A stretch of DNA of 40,033 nucleotides from Candidatus Kuenenia stuttgartensis. Lineage in GTDB: Bacteria; Planctomycetota; Phycisphaerae; Phycisphaerales; SM1A02. The notes beneath the pieces were generated by a model. The model ran no database searches. It was not told the origin of the DNA and saw only the letters and a list, made by a program, of their open reading frames with translations. Of the stretch, positions 1 to 9,176 are shown piece after piece. Location: NCBI GenBank assembly GCA_945870915.1, contig CAMBUI010000003.1, forward strand, positions 1-40,033, read 5' to 3'. The translations under genes were made by a program, and so were the position numbers. The first letter of the stretch is position 1; each line of letters opens with the position of its first letter.

Positions 1-192
1 CCCCGGCCGCGAGATCGGACGATGCGCCGCGTCGTCCCTGAAACGAACAAACCTGTCAGAACGCGCGCGTCCAGTCCTGGGCGCGCGTGTTCGTTTTCGG
101 GAGGGTGGGATTGCGCCGAGGCGGCGCGGCGTGGTCGCCGAGGCGGGGACGGCGAGGCGCGAACCGGCGCGTCGCGAACCGGCGCGCGCGCC

Positions 193-226
193 AAAAAGAA
201 CGCCGCCCCGCGCATGCGGGGCGGCG
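193..226 (-). terminator. Intrinsic terminator of the isc cluster
   Basis: Perfect 11-bp stem CGCCGCCCCGC (201-211) / GCGGGGCGGCG (216-226) with loop GCAT. On the minus strand it is followed by TTCTTTTT (193-200). It lies just downstream of the last minus-strand isc gene. Confidence 0.85.
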
Positions 227-262
227 TGGATGTGTGCGAGTCTCGACGCGCTTCGGCGCGGA

Positions 263-688
263 TCAGGCGCTGAAGCTCGAGCCGCAGCCGCAGGTCGAGG
301 TCGAGTTCGGGTTGTTGAAGACGAAGCCCGAGCCCATGATCTCGTCCTTGTAGTCGATCGTGGTGCCGTTGAGGTAGAGGTAGCTCTTGGGATCGCAGAC
401 CACGGTGACCGTGAAGGTCTCCGCGGTATCGGTCGCGGTGGCGGTCGCCGTGCCGCCGCCCTGCTCGCCGAGCGCCGCGGTGGAGACCGCCGGCGTGCGG
501 CTGTAGGTGAAGCTCCACGCCTCGTCGGAGTCCTTCTGGACTTCGGTGAGGTCGAGGGTGTAGTTGAAGCCCGAGCAGCCGCCGCCCTTGACGCCCACGC
601 GGAGCTTCATGGTCGAGGCTTCGAAGCCGTGTTCCTGGATGATCTGGTCGATGCGGCGGGCCGCGAGTTCGGTGACGGTGACTGGCAT
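263..688 (-). CDS. iscA: HesB/IscA-family iron-sulfur cluster assembly protein with an internal insertion
   Basis: GVKGGGCSGFNYTLDL, DPKSYLYLNGTTIDYKDEIMGSGFVFNNPNSTSTCGCGSSFSA; conserved C...CGC cysteines; adjacent to iscU and iscS. Confidence 0.93.
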   Translation of the reverse strand: MPVTVTELAARRIDQIIQEHGFEASTMKLRVGVKGGGCSGFNYTLDLTEVQKDSDEAWSFTYSRTPAVSTAALGEQGGGTATATATDTAETFTVTVVCDPKSYLYLNGTTIDYKDEIMGSGFVFNNPNSTSTCGCGSSFSA

Positions 689-743
689 GGTGGTTGTCCT
701 CTCTCGGTCGGGCCGCCCTCGGCGCGACCGGTCGATGCGCGGA

Positions 744-1175
744 TCAGTGGGCGGCGGCGGTGGCGGTCGACTCGGCCGCGACGCCGTTCTTCTTCTTGTA
801 GTCGGCGATGGCGCTGCGGATCGAGTCCTCGGCGAGCACCGAGCAGTGGATCTTGACCGGCGGGAGGCTGAGCTCCTCGACGATCTGGGTGTTCTTGATC
901 GCGAGCGCGTCGTCGATCGACTTACCCTTGATCCACTCGGTGGCGAGCGAGCTCGACGCGATGGCCGAGCCGCAGCCGAAGCACTTGAACTTGGCGTCCT
1001 CGATGACGCCCTGCTCGTTGACCTTGATCTGGAGCTGCATCACATCGCCGCACTCGGGGGCGCCGACGATGCCGACGCCGACATCCTTGCGCGTCGCCAC
1101 GTCCTTGGACGTGCCGAAGCTGCCGACGTTGCGGGGGTTCTGGTAGTGGTCGATGACCTTGTCGCTGTAGGCCAT
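744..1175 (-). CDS. iscU: Fe-S cluster scaffold protein IscU
   Basis: MAYSDKVIDHYQNPRNVGSF, APECGDVMQLQIKV, KCFGCGSAIASSS, LPPVKIHCSVLAEDSIRSAI. Confidence 0.96.
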   Translation of the reverse strand: MAYSDKVIDHYQNPRNVGSFGTSKDVATRKDVGVGIVGAPECGDVMQLQIKVNEQGVIEDAKFKCFGCGSAIASSSLATEWIKGKSIDDALAIKNTQIVEELSLPPVKIHCSVLAEDSIRSAIADYKKKNGVAAESTATAAAH

Positions 1176-1239
1176 GGTGTGGTCCCTTTCAAAGCGCGGC
1201 GTTGTGCGCGCGGAGTTCTGCGTTGCTTTCTCACGCTCA

Positions 1240-1426
1240 GGATCCGGCGAGTACTTCGCCGGATCCGTGAATCCTCGACTCAGGATCCAGCGAGTCCTTC
1301 GCTGGATCCGTACTTCCCCCAGGATCCAGCGAGTACTTCGCCGAATCCGTGCTTCCCCCAGGATCCGGCGAGTACTTCGCTGGATCCGTACTTCCCCCAG
1401 GATCCAGCGAGTACTTCGCTGGATCC
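1240..1426. repeat. Five tandem palindromic (hairpin) repeats, about 39-bp period
   Basis: 27-nt palindromes start at 1240, 1283, 1322, 1361 and 1400. Consensus GGATCC[G/A]GCGA-GTACT-TCGC[C/T]GGATCC, joined by GTACTTCCCCCA-type spacers; period 43, 39, 39, 39. Confidence 0.95.
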
Positions 1427-1430
1427 GTAC

Positions 1431-2669
1431 TCAATGCGTTTGCCACTCGATCTTCGACACGTCGATGCCCTCCTTGTGGAGGTCCCACAGGGGGCTCATC
1501 GTGCGGAGATGGTTGACCGCCTTCACGATGCCCTCGATCGCATAGTCGATCTCCTCCTCGGTCGACCAGCGGCCGAGCGAGAGTCGGAGGCTCGAGTGCG
1601 CGAGCTCGTCGCCCACGCCGAGGCTCTTGAGCACGTAGCTCGGCTCGAGGCTGGCGCTGGTGCAGGCCGAGCCCGACGAGCAGGCGATGTCCTTGATGCC
1701 CATGAGCAGCGACTCGCCCTCGACGAAGCCGAAGCTGATGTTGAGGATGTGCGGGACGCGGCGCTCGAGATGGCCGTTGACCTGCGTGACCTCGAGGCGC
1801 GAGGAGAGCTCGCGCTCGAGCTTCCGGCGGAGATTCAGCAGGCGCTCGTGGTCGGTGTCCATCTCCTGCAGCGCGAGCTCGCAGGCCTTGCCGAGGCCGA
1901 CGATGCCGGTGACGTTCAGCGTGCCCGAGCGCATGCCGCGCTCGTGGCCGCCGCCGTCCTGGATCGCCTCGAGGCGCACGCGCGGGTTGCGGCGGCGCAC
2001 ATAGAGGGCGCCGACGCCCTTGGGGCCGTACATCTTGTGACCCGACCACGACATGAGGTCGATGTGGTCCTTCTCGACATCGGTCGGCATCTTGCCGACC
2101 CACTGGGTCGCGTCGGTGTGGAAGATCACGCCGCGCTCGTGGCAGAGGGCGCCGATCTCGGGCACCTCGTTGATGGTGCCGATCTCGTTGTTGGTCCACA
2201 TGATCGACACCAGGATGGTGTCGTCGCGCATGGCCTCGGCGACCATCTGGCGGGTGATCACGCCGTCGGCCGGAGGCTGCAGGAAGGTGACCTCGAAGCC
2301 CTCGTTCTGGAGGCGCTTGCAGGGGTCGAGGACGGCCTTGTGCTCGTGGGCGGCGGTGATGATGTGACCGCGTCCGGTCTGGCCCTCGGGCGCCTTCGCG
2401 TACATGCGCGCGGCGCCCTTGATCGCCAGGTTGTTCGACTCGGTGGAGCCGCTGGTCCAGACGATCTCCTTCGGGCTCGCGCCGATGAGCGCGGCGGCCT
2501 GCTCGCGGGCGCGATCGACGGCGTCCTCGCCCTCCCAGCCGAACTTGTGGTTCCGGCTGGCGGAGTTGCCGAACTTCTCGGTGAAGTACGGCAGCATCGC
2601 CTCGACCACGCGGGGGTCGGTGCGGGTCGTGGCGGCGTTGTCCATGTAGATGGGCAGTTTGACTGCCAT
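1431..2669 (-). CDS. iscS: Cysteine desulfurase IscS
   Basis: [57 protein letters not shown]-lysine region; [17 protein letters not shown] active-site cysteine loop. Confidence 0.97.
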   Translation of the reverse strand: MAVKLPIYMDNAATTRTDPRVVEAMLPYFTEKFGNSASRNHKFGWEGEDAVDRAREQAAALIGASPKEIVWTSGSTESNNLAIKGAARMYAKAPEGQTGRGHIITAAHEHKAVLDPCKRLQNEGFEVTFLQPPADGVITRQMVAEAMRDDTILVSIMWTNNEIGTINEVPEIGALCHERGVIFHTDATQWVGKMPTDVEKDHIDLMSWSGHKMYGPKGVGALYVRRRNPRVRLEAIQDGGGHERGMRSGTLNVTGIVGLGKACELALQEMDTDHERLLNLRRKLERELSSRLEVTQVNGHLERRVPHILNISFGFVEGESLLMGIKDIACSSGSACTSASLEPSYVLKSLGVGDELAHSSLRLSLGRWSTEEEIDYAIEGIVKAVNHLRTMSPLWDLHKEGIDVSKIEWQTH

Positions 2670-2834
2670 CGGAATCTCTCCTCAGAAGGTGGTGATTGGC
2701 CGCGCGGAGCCGCCCCCTCGGGCGACGCCTTGTTGCGACCAAGTCTCATCATAGGGCTTCGACGGTGTCGGGAGAGCGGAGTCGGTGTCCGTTAGAATCG
2801 GGTTTTCGAGTTTCCTCAGGAGCGAGCCCCCACC

Positions 2835-3683
2835 ATGCGCATCATCGAAGACCCCGCCGAACTGCAGGCTCCCGACTTGTGCGGCTGCGGGTTCGTACCC
2901 ACGATGGGCGCGCTCCACGCCGGCCATGGCTCGCTCGTGACCCGCGCGCGGGCCGACGGGCGGCCCGTGGTCGTGAGCATCTTCGTGAACCCGACCCAGT
3001 TCGGACCCAACGAGGACTACGCCCGATATCCCCGGACGCTCGACTCCGACTGCGCGCTGCTGGAGCCGCTTGGCGCGGCGGCGGTCTTCGTTCCGCCGGT
3101 GGAGGCGATCTACCCCAACGGGCTGGCGGCGGCACGGATCGAGTCGGAGGCCATCGCGCTGCCGGCGGTCGCCACCGCGCCGGGGCTCGAGGACGCGTGC
3201 CGGCCGGGGCACTTCGGCGGCGTGGCGCTGGTGGTCGGACGGCTCTTCGACCTGGTCCGGCCGAGCGCGGCGTACTTGGGCGAGAAGGACTACCAGCAGC
3301 TCCGCCTGGTGCAGGACATGGTCTCCGCAGACCGGCCGCGCTACGGCGAGCTTCGCATCGTGCCCTGCCCCACCGTGCGCGAGGGCGACGGCCTCGCGAT
3401 GTCGAGCCGCAACCGCTATCTCTCCAGCGACGAGCGGACCGCCGCGATCGCGCTCGCGCGGGCGCTGCAGGTGGCGCATTCGGCGCAGCGGGTCGAGACC
3501 GCCGAGCGCCTGATGCGCGAGACGCTCGAGTCGTTCGGCCTCTCGACCGAGTACGCCGTCGTGCGCGATGCGCGCACGCTGATGCCGGTGAAGGGCTTCG
3601 AACAGCCGACGCGCGCGCTGATCGCCGCCCGGCTGGGCGCGACGCGGCTGATCGACAACGCCGCGATGACGGTCTGGCGCTGA
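2835..3683 (+). CDS. panC: Pantothenate synthetase (pantoate--beta-alanine ligase)
   Basis: VPTMGALHAGHGSLVTRAR, VVVSIFVNPTQFGPNEDYARYPR, YLGEKDYQQLRLVQDMV, MSSRNRYLS. Confidence 0.95.
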   Translation: MRIIEDPAELQAPDLCGCGFVPTMGALHAGHGSLVTRARADGRPVVVSIFVNPTQFGPNEDYARYPRTLDSDCALLEPLGAAAVFVPPVEAIYPNGLAAARIESEAIALPAVATAPGLEDACRPGHFGGVALVVGRLFDLVRPSAAYLGEKDYQQLRLVQDMVSADRPRYGELRIVPCPTVREGDGLAMSSRNRYLSSDERTAAIALARALQVAHSAQRVETAERLMRETLESFGLSTEYAVVRDARTLMPVKGFEQPTRALIAARLGATRLIDNAAMTVWR

Positions 3684-3712
3684 CGCGCGCGGCGCGCCAC
3701 GACGCAAACGGG

Positions 3713-3762
3713 GTCGAATGCGCGGGAAAAGTGCACCGCCTCGGGGAGAGGCTGCATTCGAC
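3713..3762 (+). other. Branched inverted-repeat structure in the panC to redoxin spacer
   Basis: Perfect 9-bp outer stem GTCGAATGC (3713-3721) / GCATTCGAC (3754-3762) enclosing hairpin GCCTC-GGGGA-GAGGC (3738-3752). No T-run follows. Confidence 0.6.
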
Positions 3763-3789
3763 AGGTACACTTCCGCCTCGGAGCACACC

Positions 3790-5055
3790 ATGATCAAGAA
3801 CCGCCTCTTCCTCCTCGGTCTCTCGCTCGCCGCCTGCATCGCCCTCGCGGGTCCGATCGCGGTGGGCAACGCCCCCGCGTCGGCGCAGCAGGACTCCGGC
3901 AAGGAATCCCCCGAGAAGGACGGCTCCGGCAAGCGCGGCGAGAAGCCCTCCGGCCGCGCCGCCAAGGACGAGCGCGAGGCCGCCCGCGCCAAGGCCAAGT
4001 GGTTCGAGAAGCTCGAGAAGGAGGACCGCGCGGCGGTCGACGCCGCGGTCGGCTTCGCCGCTCCCGCGATCCCCGAGTCGGTCGAGTTCATCAACGCGAA
4101 CTTCAAGGACCTCAAGGAGCTCCGCGGCAAGGTCGTGGTCATCCAGACCTTCACCTCGAAGAACGCCGGCGGGCTGGTGGCGGTCGAGAAGACCGTCGAG
4201 AAGGTCAAGGGCGTCGGCACCGAGGCCAAGATCTCCGCCGATGACCTGGTGCTGATCGCGATCCACACCCCCGAGGCCGCCGACAAGGCGAAGGCCGCGA
4301 TCGAGAAGCGCAAGCTCGAGCTCCCCATCGTGGTCGATGCCGACGGCGCCCTCTGCGACGCGCTGGGCGCGTACCGCCGGCCGATCGCCTACATCGTCGA
4401 CCGCCAGGGCAACCTGCGGTACGCCGGACTCAGCGGCGAAGGCATCGCCGCCGCGGTGAAGGAGCTCGCCGCCGAGAAGTTCGACCCGCAGGTCGAGGCC
4501 CGCAAGCGCGAGGAGAAGCCGCTCGACGCGACCGTCGCGTTCCCCGAGTTCGGCGGATCTGTGGGCAGCGCCGCCGACCTGCGCGGCAAGCCCGGCCCCT
4601 CTCCCGCGATCCAGAAGTGGTGGAACCACGAGCCGAACATCCAGGGCAAGCTCATGGTGGTCGACTTCTGGGCCACCTGGTGCGGCCCGTGCCGCGCGGC
4701 GATCCCCCACATGAACGAGATCGCCCGCGCCTACCCGCAGGACGTCGCCTGCATGGGCATCTCCGACGAGACCAACTCGAACTTCGACGAGGGCGTGCTC
4801 AAGCACCGGCTCAACAAGGGCGACTTCGCCTACGCGGTGGGCATCGACCCGCAGGCGCGCATGAAGAACGCCTTCCAGATCCGCGGCATCCCGCATGTCG
4901 CGATCATGTCGTCGGACGGCATCGTCCGCTGGCAGGGCCACCCGATGTCGCTCAACGCCGACGTCATGAACCAGCTCATCGCGGCGAACCGCGCGCTGCT
5001 CGCGAAGAACGGCGTCGGCGGCGCGGCGAACCGCTGGTCGAAGACGAAGCGCTGA
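3790..5055 (+). CDS. Secreted TlpA/thioredoxin-like redoxin with two thioredoxin-fold regions
   Basis: N-terminal signal peptide MIKNRLFLLGLSLAACIALAGPIAV; VVDFWATWCGPCRAAIPHMNEIA WCxxC motif; GIPHVAIMSSDG cis-Pro region; earlier redoxin-like region (KVVVIQTFTSKNAGG...). Confidence 0.85.
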   Translation: MIKNRLFLLGLSLAACIALAGPIAVGNAPASAQQDSGKESPEKDGSGKRGEKPSGRAAKDEREAARAKAKWFEKLEKEDRAAVDAAVGFAAPAIPESVEFINANFKDLKELRGKVVVIQTFTSKNAGGLVAVEKTVEKVKGVGTEAKISADDLVLIAIHTPEAADKAKAAIEKRKLELPIVVDADGALCDALGAYRRPIAYIVDRQGNLRYAGLSGEGIAAAVKELAAEKFDPQVEARKREEKPLDATVAFPEFGGSVGSAADLRGKPGPSPAIQKWWNHEPNIQGKLMVVDFWATWCGPCRAAIPHMNEIARAYPQDVACMGISDETNSNFDEGVLKHRLNKGDFAYAVGIDPQARMKNAFQIRGIPHVAIMSSDGIVRWQGHPMSLNADVMNQLIAANRALLAKNGVGGAANRWSKTKR

Positions 5056-5062
5056 GGCCGGC

Positions 5063-5169
5063 GAGGCGGGACCACCTCGCGCCGGGGGGCGTGATCACCT
5101 TGCGCCGGTGAGGCGTGATCACCTCGCGCCGGTAAGGCGGGACCACCCCGCGCCGGTGAGGCGTGATCC
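5063..5169. repeat. About 24-bp tandem repeat, roughly 4.5 copies
   Basis: GAGGCGGGACCACCTCGCGCCGGG / GGGCGTGATCACCTTGCGCCGGT / GAGGCGTGATCACCTCGCGCCGGT / AAGGCGGGACCACCCCGCGCCGGT / GAGGCGTGATCCCTCCGCG. Confidence 0.9.
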
Positions 5170-5266
5170 CTCCGCGGGCCCGAACCGACATCTTCCGAGC
5201 GTTCACCGCCCGATGCGACGCGTCGGGCGGTATCTTTCGCGGCTTCACGATTCGGATCGACACCTC

Positions 5267-6217
5267 ATGGCGAAGCCCAGCAACAGCACGAAGCCCACGA
5301 AGTCCCGCGCGACGAAGTCCCGCACCAAGAAGCCGGGCGCCGCCCGCGGCAAGCGCGCCGGATACTGGCGGACCGCCGCCAACAGCGACCGCCACGAGCT
5401 CTACGAGCTGGCCGTGCAGGAGGTCGTGAGCGAGTGCGACTTCATCGACAAGACCTGGCGCAAGCTGCGCGGGCGCCTCGCGTCGACGCTGCGCGAGGAC
5501 TTCTGCGGCACCGCGAAGGCCTGCACCGAGTGGGCGCGCCGCCGCAAGGACAACCACGCCGTCGGCGTCGACCTCGACGAGTCGGTGATCCTGTGGGGCG
5601 AGCACCGCCACCGCTCGAACCTCCCGGAGTCGATCTCGTCGCGCATCACGATCCTGCAGGCGGACGTCATGGCGGTCGAGACCCCGAAGGTCGAGACGAT
5701 CGTGGCCATGAACTTCAGCTACTTCATCTTCAAGAAGCGCGAGACGCTGGTGAAGTACTTCCGCCGCGTGCACGAGTCGCTGGCCGACGACGGCCTCTTC
5801 TTCTGCGACGCCTACGGCGGCAGCGAGGCGCACAGCGAGGTCGAGGAGGAGCGCCACCTCGACGGCTTCACCTACGTCTGGGACCAGAACAAGTACAACC
5901 CGATCACGGGCGATGTGGTGAACCACATCCACTTCCGCTTCCCCGACGGCAGCGAGATGAAGCGCGCCTTCACCTACGAGTGGCGCCTCTACAGCCTGCC
6001 CGAGATCCAGGACATGCTGCGCGAGGCCGGCTTCGAGAACGTGACCATCTACTGGGAGGGCACGAACCACAAGACCGGCGAGGGCAACGGCGTGTTCAAG
6101 CCCTCCACCAAGGGCGAGGCCTGCGCGGGCTGGATCGCCTACCTGGTGGCCGAGAAGAAGACCGGCGGACGGATCGCGCGCAAGGTCGGCGGAACGGCGA
6201 ATCGCGCGCGCCGCTGA
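5267..6217 (+). CDS. Class I SAM-dependent methyltransferase with Lys/Thr/Ser-rich N-terminal tail
   Basis: LREDFCGTAKACTEWARR..AVGVDLDES, VETIVAMNFSYFIFKKRETLVKYFRRVHESLADDGLFFCDAYGG. ATG at 5267; the longer upstream ORF runs through the repeat. Confidence 0.85.
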   Translation: MAKPSNSTKPTKSRATKSRTKKPGAARGKRAGYWRTAANSDRHELYELAVQEVVSECDFIDKTWRKLRGRLASTLREDFCGTAKACTEWARRRKDNHAVGVDLDESVILWGEHRHRSNLPESISSRITILQADVMAVETPKVETIVAMNFSYFIFKKRETLVKYFRRVHESLADDGLFFCDAYGGSEAHSEVEEERHLDGFTYVWDQNKYNPITGDVVNHIHFRFPDGSEMKRAFTYEWRLYSLPEIQDMLREAGFENVTIYWEGTNHKTGEGNGVFKPSTKGEACAGWIAYLVAEKKTGGRIARKVGGTANRARR

Positions 6218-6233
6218 CGGCGAAGGAGGCGGG

Positions 6234-7217
6234 ATGTCGAGAGCTTTCCCGGACACGGCGCTGGCGGCGGACATCGCGGCGGGACTCGCACGCGTCGAGA
6301 CGCTGTTCGAGTCGCAGCTGCTGAGCCGCTTTCCCGCGGTCAACGACCTCTGCAAGCACGTCGAGCGCTACCGGGGCAAGATGCTCCGACCGACGCTGGT
6401 GATCGTGTCGGGGCTCTCGTTCACGCGCGACGGCGAGGCGCTCCGGCCCGAGCACGACATCATCGCGGCGACCGTCGAGATGATCCACATGTCGACGCTG
6501 GTGCACGACGACGTGCTCGACGACGCGGAGATCCGGCGCCGCGGGCAGACGGTCAACTTCCTGCGCGGCAACGAGACCGCGGTGATGCTCGGCGACTACC
6601 TCATCTCGAACGCGTTCCACCTGTGCTCGCGCGCGGGGGATCCCTGGCTGAACCTGCGGCTGGGCGAGGTCACCAACACGCTGTGCGAGGGCGAGCTGGT
6701 GCAGCTGTCGCGCCGGCACGACCTCGGGCTCGACGAGAACACCTACTTCGAGATCGTGCGGCGCAAGACCGCCGTGCTGGTCGGCGCGTCGTGCGAACTC
6801 GGCACGCGGCTGGCGGGCGCGACCGCGGAGGAGACCGCGGCGATGCGCGCCTTCGGCGAGCACCTCGGCGTGGCGTTCCAGATCCAGGACGACCTGCTCG
6901 ACCTCATGGGCGATGAGGCCACGGTCGGGAAGTCGGTCGGCCGCGACCTCGAGAAGGGCAAGCTCACGCTGCCGATGATCATGCACATCGCCTCGACCAC
7001 GGGCGCCGAGCGCATGGCGGCGATCCGCGCCATCGAGGCGAAGGACGGCGCGGCGCTGCGTGCGGCGCTCGTGCGCTCCGGTTCGCTCGATGCGGCGCGC
7101 GCGCGCGCGGTCGAGATCGTCGAGGAGGCGAAGCGCGGGCTGCCAGAGACGCGCCGCGCCCACTCGCGCGAACTGCTGCTCGAGCTGGCCGACCGGGTCG
7201 TGTCGCGGGATTCCTGA
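6234..7217 (+). CDS. Polyprenyl diphosphate synthase family protein
   Basis: MIHMSTLVHDDVLDDAEIRRRGQTVN (first Asp-rich motif), FQIQDDLLDLMGDEATVGKSVGRDLEKGKLTLPMI (second motif); strong SD GGAGG upstream. Confidence 0.92.
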   Translation: MSRAFPDTALAADIAAGLARVETLFESQLLSRFPAVNDLCKHVERYRGKMLRPTLVIVSGLSFTRDGEALRPEHDIIAATVEMIHMSTLVHDDVLDDAEIRRRGQTVNFLRGNETAVMLGDYLISNAFHLCSRAGDPWLNLRLGEVTNTLCEGELVQLSRRHDLGLDENTYFEIVRRKTAVLVGASCELGTRLAGATAEETAAMRAFGEHLGVAFQIQDDLLDLMGDEATVGKSVGRDLEKGKLTLPMIMHIASTTGAERMAAIRAIEAKDGAALRAALVRSGSLDAARARAVEIVEEAKRGLPETRRAHSRELLLELADRVVSRDS

Positions 7218-7343
7218 GACGACTTGGGCGGGACGAGGCGTGGCGCGTCGCGGACTGGCGCGACGAGGAGTGGCGCGACCCGACGGCCAACGCGGCCGAT
7301 CGGTGCGCCGACCTTCGACATCGAGATTGAACTCACGCCCGGC

Positions 7344-9008
7344 TCAGCCGGTCCACGCCGAGAGCACCGCCGCGAGGTCGCCCGCGCCGACCGTGCCGTC
7401 GCCATCGATGTCGGCGGCGCCTCCGGTCGAACCCCAGGTATCGAGCACGATCGCGAGGTCGACCGCCGCCACCCGTCCGTCGCGGTCGACATCGGCCGAC
7501 ACGAAGCAGAGGGCGTTGGTCTCCTGCACGCAGGTGGCGTCCCAGGCGGTCTCGCAGCAGAAGGCGTCGAGCGTGCAGACCTCGACGCAGCAGTCGGCGT
7601 CGGCGCAGGCGGGGGTCGCGTGCTCGGCGGTGCAGGCGCCGGCGGTGGGTGAGCCGCAGACAGGCAGGCCCGGGCACTGGGCGCCGCAGTAGATGGTGGC
7701 GTAGGCGATGCAGACCTCGTCCCACGCGGTCTGGCAGCAGTACGGGTCGACGGCGCAGGTGCAGGCGCTCACGGCGGCGTCCTCGCAGGTCGGCGTCCCC
7801 TGCTCGCAGCACGCGTGCGGTCCGGAGGTCGCCTCGAGCAGCGCGATGTCGTCGAAGGTCGCGAGGTTCGACACGCTCGAGCCCGACGAGAAGCGGAACC
7901 GCACCGACGGCTCGCCCGCGAGCGGCGCGAGATCGAGCTCGACCGACGCGCATCCGCCGGCGAACACCACGGGCGCGCTCCATGCGGACACCCATGTGGT
8001 CCCGTCGAGCGAGTAGTCGATGCGCGGGCCGAGCGTGCCCGTCTGCTTCGAGTAGGTGAACGCCAGCACGGGCGCGGTGCGCGACGCGAAGCCGATGCAG
8101 CGGGTCACGGCCGCCGAGTAGGGCAGTCCCGAGGCGAAGCGCATCGCGATGTCGGAGGTCGAGGCGCAGCCGAGGCTCGAGGTCAGGAACGGCGCCGTGC
8201 CCTCGCACGCCTCGAACACCGACGGGAACCGCGCGCAGACGCTGCCGCCCTGGTAGAGGGTGCCGAAGTCGAGGGCGAGCGCGTCGAGGCAGGGCGCGCC
8301 TCCCCCGCCGCCGCCGCCGGCGCAGCTGCCGCAGCCGAACTGCGCGATCTCGGCCACGCACTGCGCGTCCCACTGCGTCTGGCAGCAGAACGGATCCTGC
8401 GCGCACACGCAGGCCGCCACGGCCGCGTCGGTGCATCCGGGACCGCCCGCCTCGCAGCAGGAGTGGCCGCCGCTGGTGCAGCACCCGACGCGGCGGATCT
8501 CGAGGTCGTCGATGGTGATCGCGTTGGTGTTCACGCCGTGGTCGAGGCGGATGCAGACGCCCGGCGCGCCGTTGAGCGGGATCGTCGCGCTGAACGCCGT
8601 GCACGCGCCGCCCGTCGCGGTGAGCGCACCGAGGATGTTCGGCGTGGCGGCGCTGCAGCTGACCGCCGTGGCGGTCGTCGTGCCGTACTTCACCACCGTC
8701 TGCGACGCGGCGAACTGGGCGTAGTTGAAGCGGATCTCGATCGCCGTGCAGCCCGCGCCGCCGGTCGCGACGAGGACGACGGGGTCGTCGCCGGACGCGT
8801 CGAGCTTGAGCGCGCCGCCCGAGTTGCAGAAGTTCGAGCTGGTCACGGTCGCGCCCGCGATGCACCATTGCACGCGGAGGTCACCGTCGGCGAGGTCGGG
8901 CGGCCCACCGAAGGACGCGAAGTCGGTCGCGTACATCGGGCACGACTGCGCCATCACCGCGCGCGACAGCGTGGCCGCGAGGGCGCCGATGAGCGCGCCG
9001 CGGAGCAT
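7344..9008 (-). CDS. Secreted Cys-rich modular protein with C-terminal dockerin-like domain
   Basis: Signal peptide MLRGALIGALAATLSRAVMA; three CC..C.D..V..C.C..DP.CC...WD..CV modules (about 8322-8465, 7674-7817, 7506-7634); C-terminal DVDRDGRVAAVDLAIVLDTWG...DIDGDGTVGAGDLAAVLSAW. Confidence 0.8.
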   Translation of the reverse strand: MLRGALIGALAATLSRAVMAQSCPMYATDFASFGGPPDLADGDLRVQWCIAGATVTSSNFCNSGGALKLDASGDDPVVLVATGGAGCTAIEIRFNYAQFAASQTVVKYGTTTATAVSCSAATPNILGALTATGGACTAFSATIPLNGAPGVCIRLDHGVNTNAITIDDLEIRRVGCCTSGGHSCCEAGGPGCTDAAVAACVCAQDPFCCQTQWDAQCVAEIAQFGCGSCAGGGGGGGAPCLDALALDFGTLYQGGSVCARFPSVFEACEGTAPFLTSSLGCASTSDIAMRFASGLPYSAAVTRCIGFASRTAPVLAFTYSKQTGTLGPRIDYSLDGTTWVSAWSAPVVFAGGCASVELDLAPLAGEPSVRFRFSSGSSVSNLATFDDIALLEATSGPHACCEQGTPTCEDAAVSACTCAVDPYCCQTAWDEVCIAYATIYCGAQCPGLPVCGSPTAGACTAEHATPACADADCCVEVCTLDAFCCETAWDATCVQETNALCFVSADVDRDGRVAAVDLAIVLDTWGSTGGAADIDGDGTVGAGDLAAVLSAWTG

Positions 9009-9176
9009 GGCTCGTCCGTGTCTGGTGGTGTTCTTCCCGCGCACGGACGGAGCATGGCACCGACCCTCCGCAGCGCCACCGATCGCGCGCCCGAGCGCCC
9101 GAATGGCGGGCATGGGGCGGTCTTCGGGGCCGCACAGGCGATGCAGACCGCACGCGTGGAACGGCGCGGCCCCTGC

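Noticed and set aside
1240-1426. Possible CRISPR array
   Set aside because: Only 12 to 16 nt of near-identical sequence separates the repeats, so there are no unique spacers, and no cas genes are present.
564-2795. 743-aa plus-strand ORF reading QDPASTSLDPYFP repeats
   Set aside because: The 39-bp repeat unit is a multiple of three so frames stay open, but the ORF is antisense to iscS-iscU and has no recognisable domain.
5108-5266. Upstream start of the methyltransferase ORF (MRRDHLAPVRRDHPAPVRRDP...)
   Set aside because: This part of the ORF is the translated 24-bp intergenic repeat; the ATG at 5267 fits the protein better.
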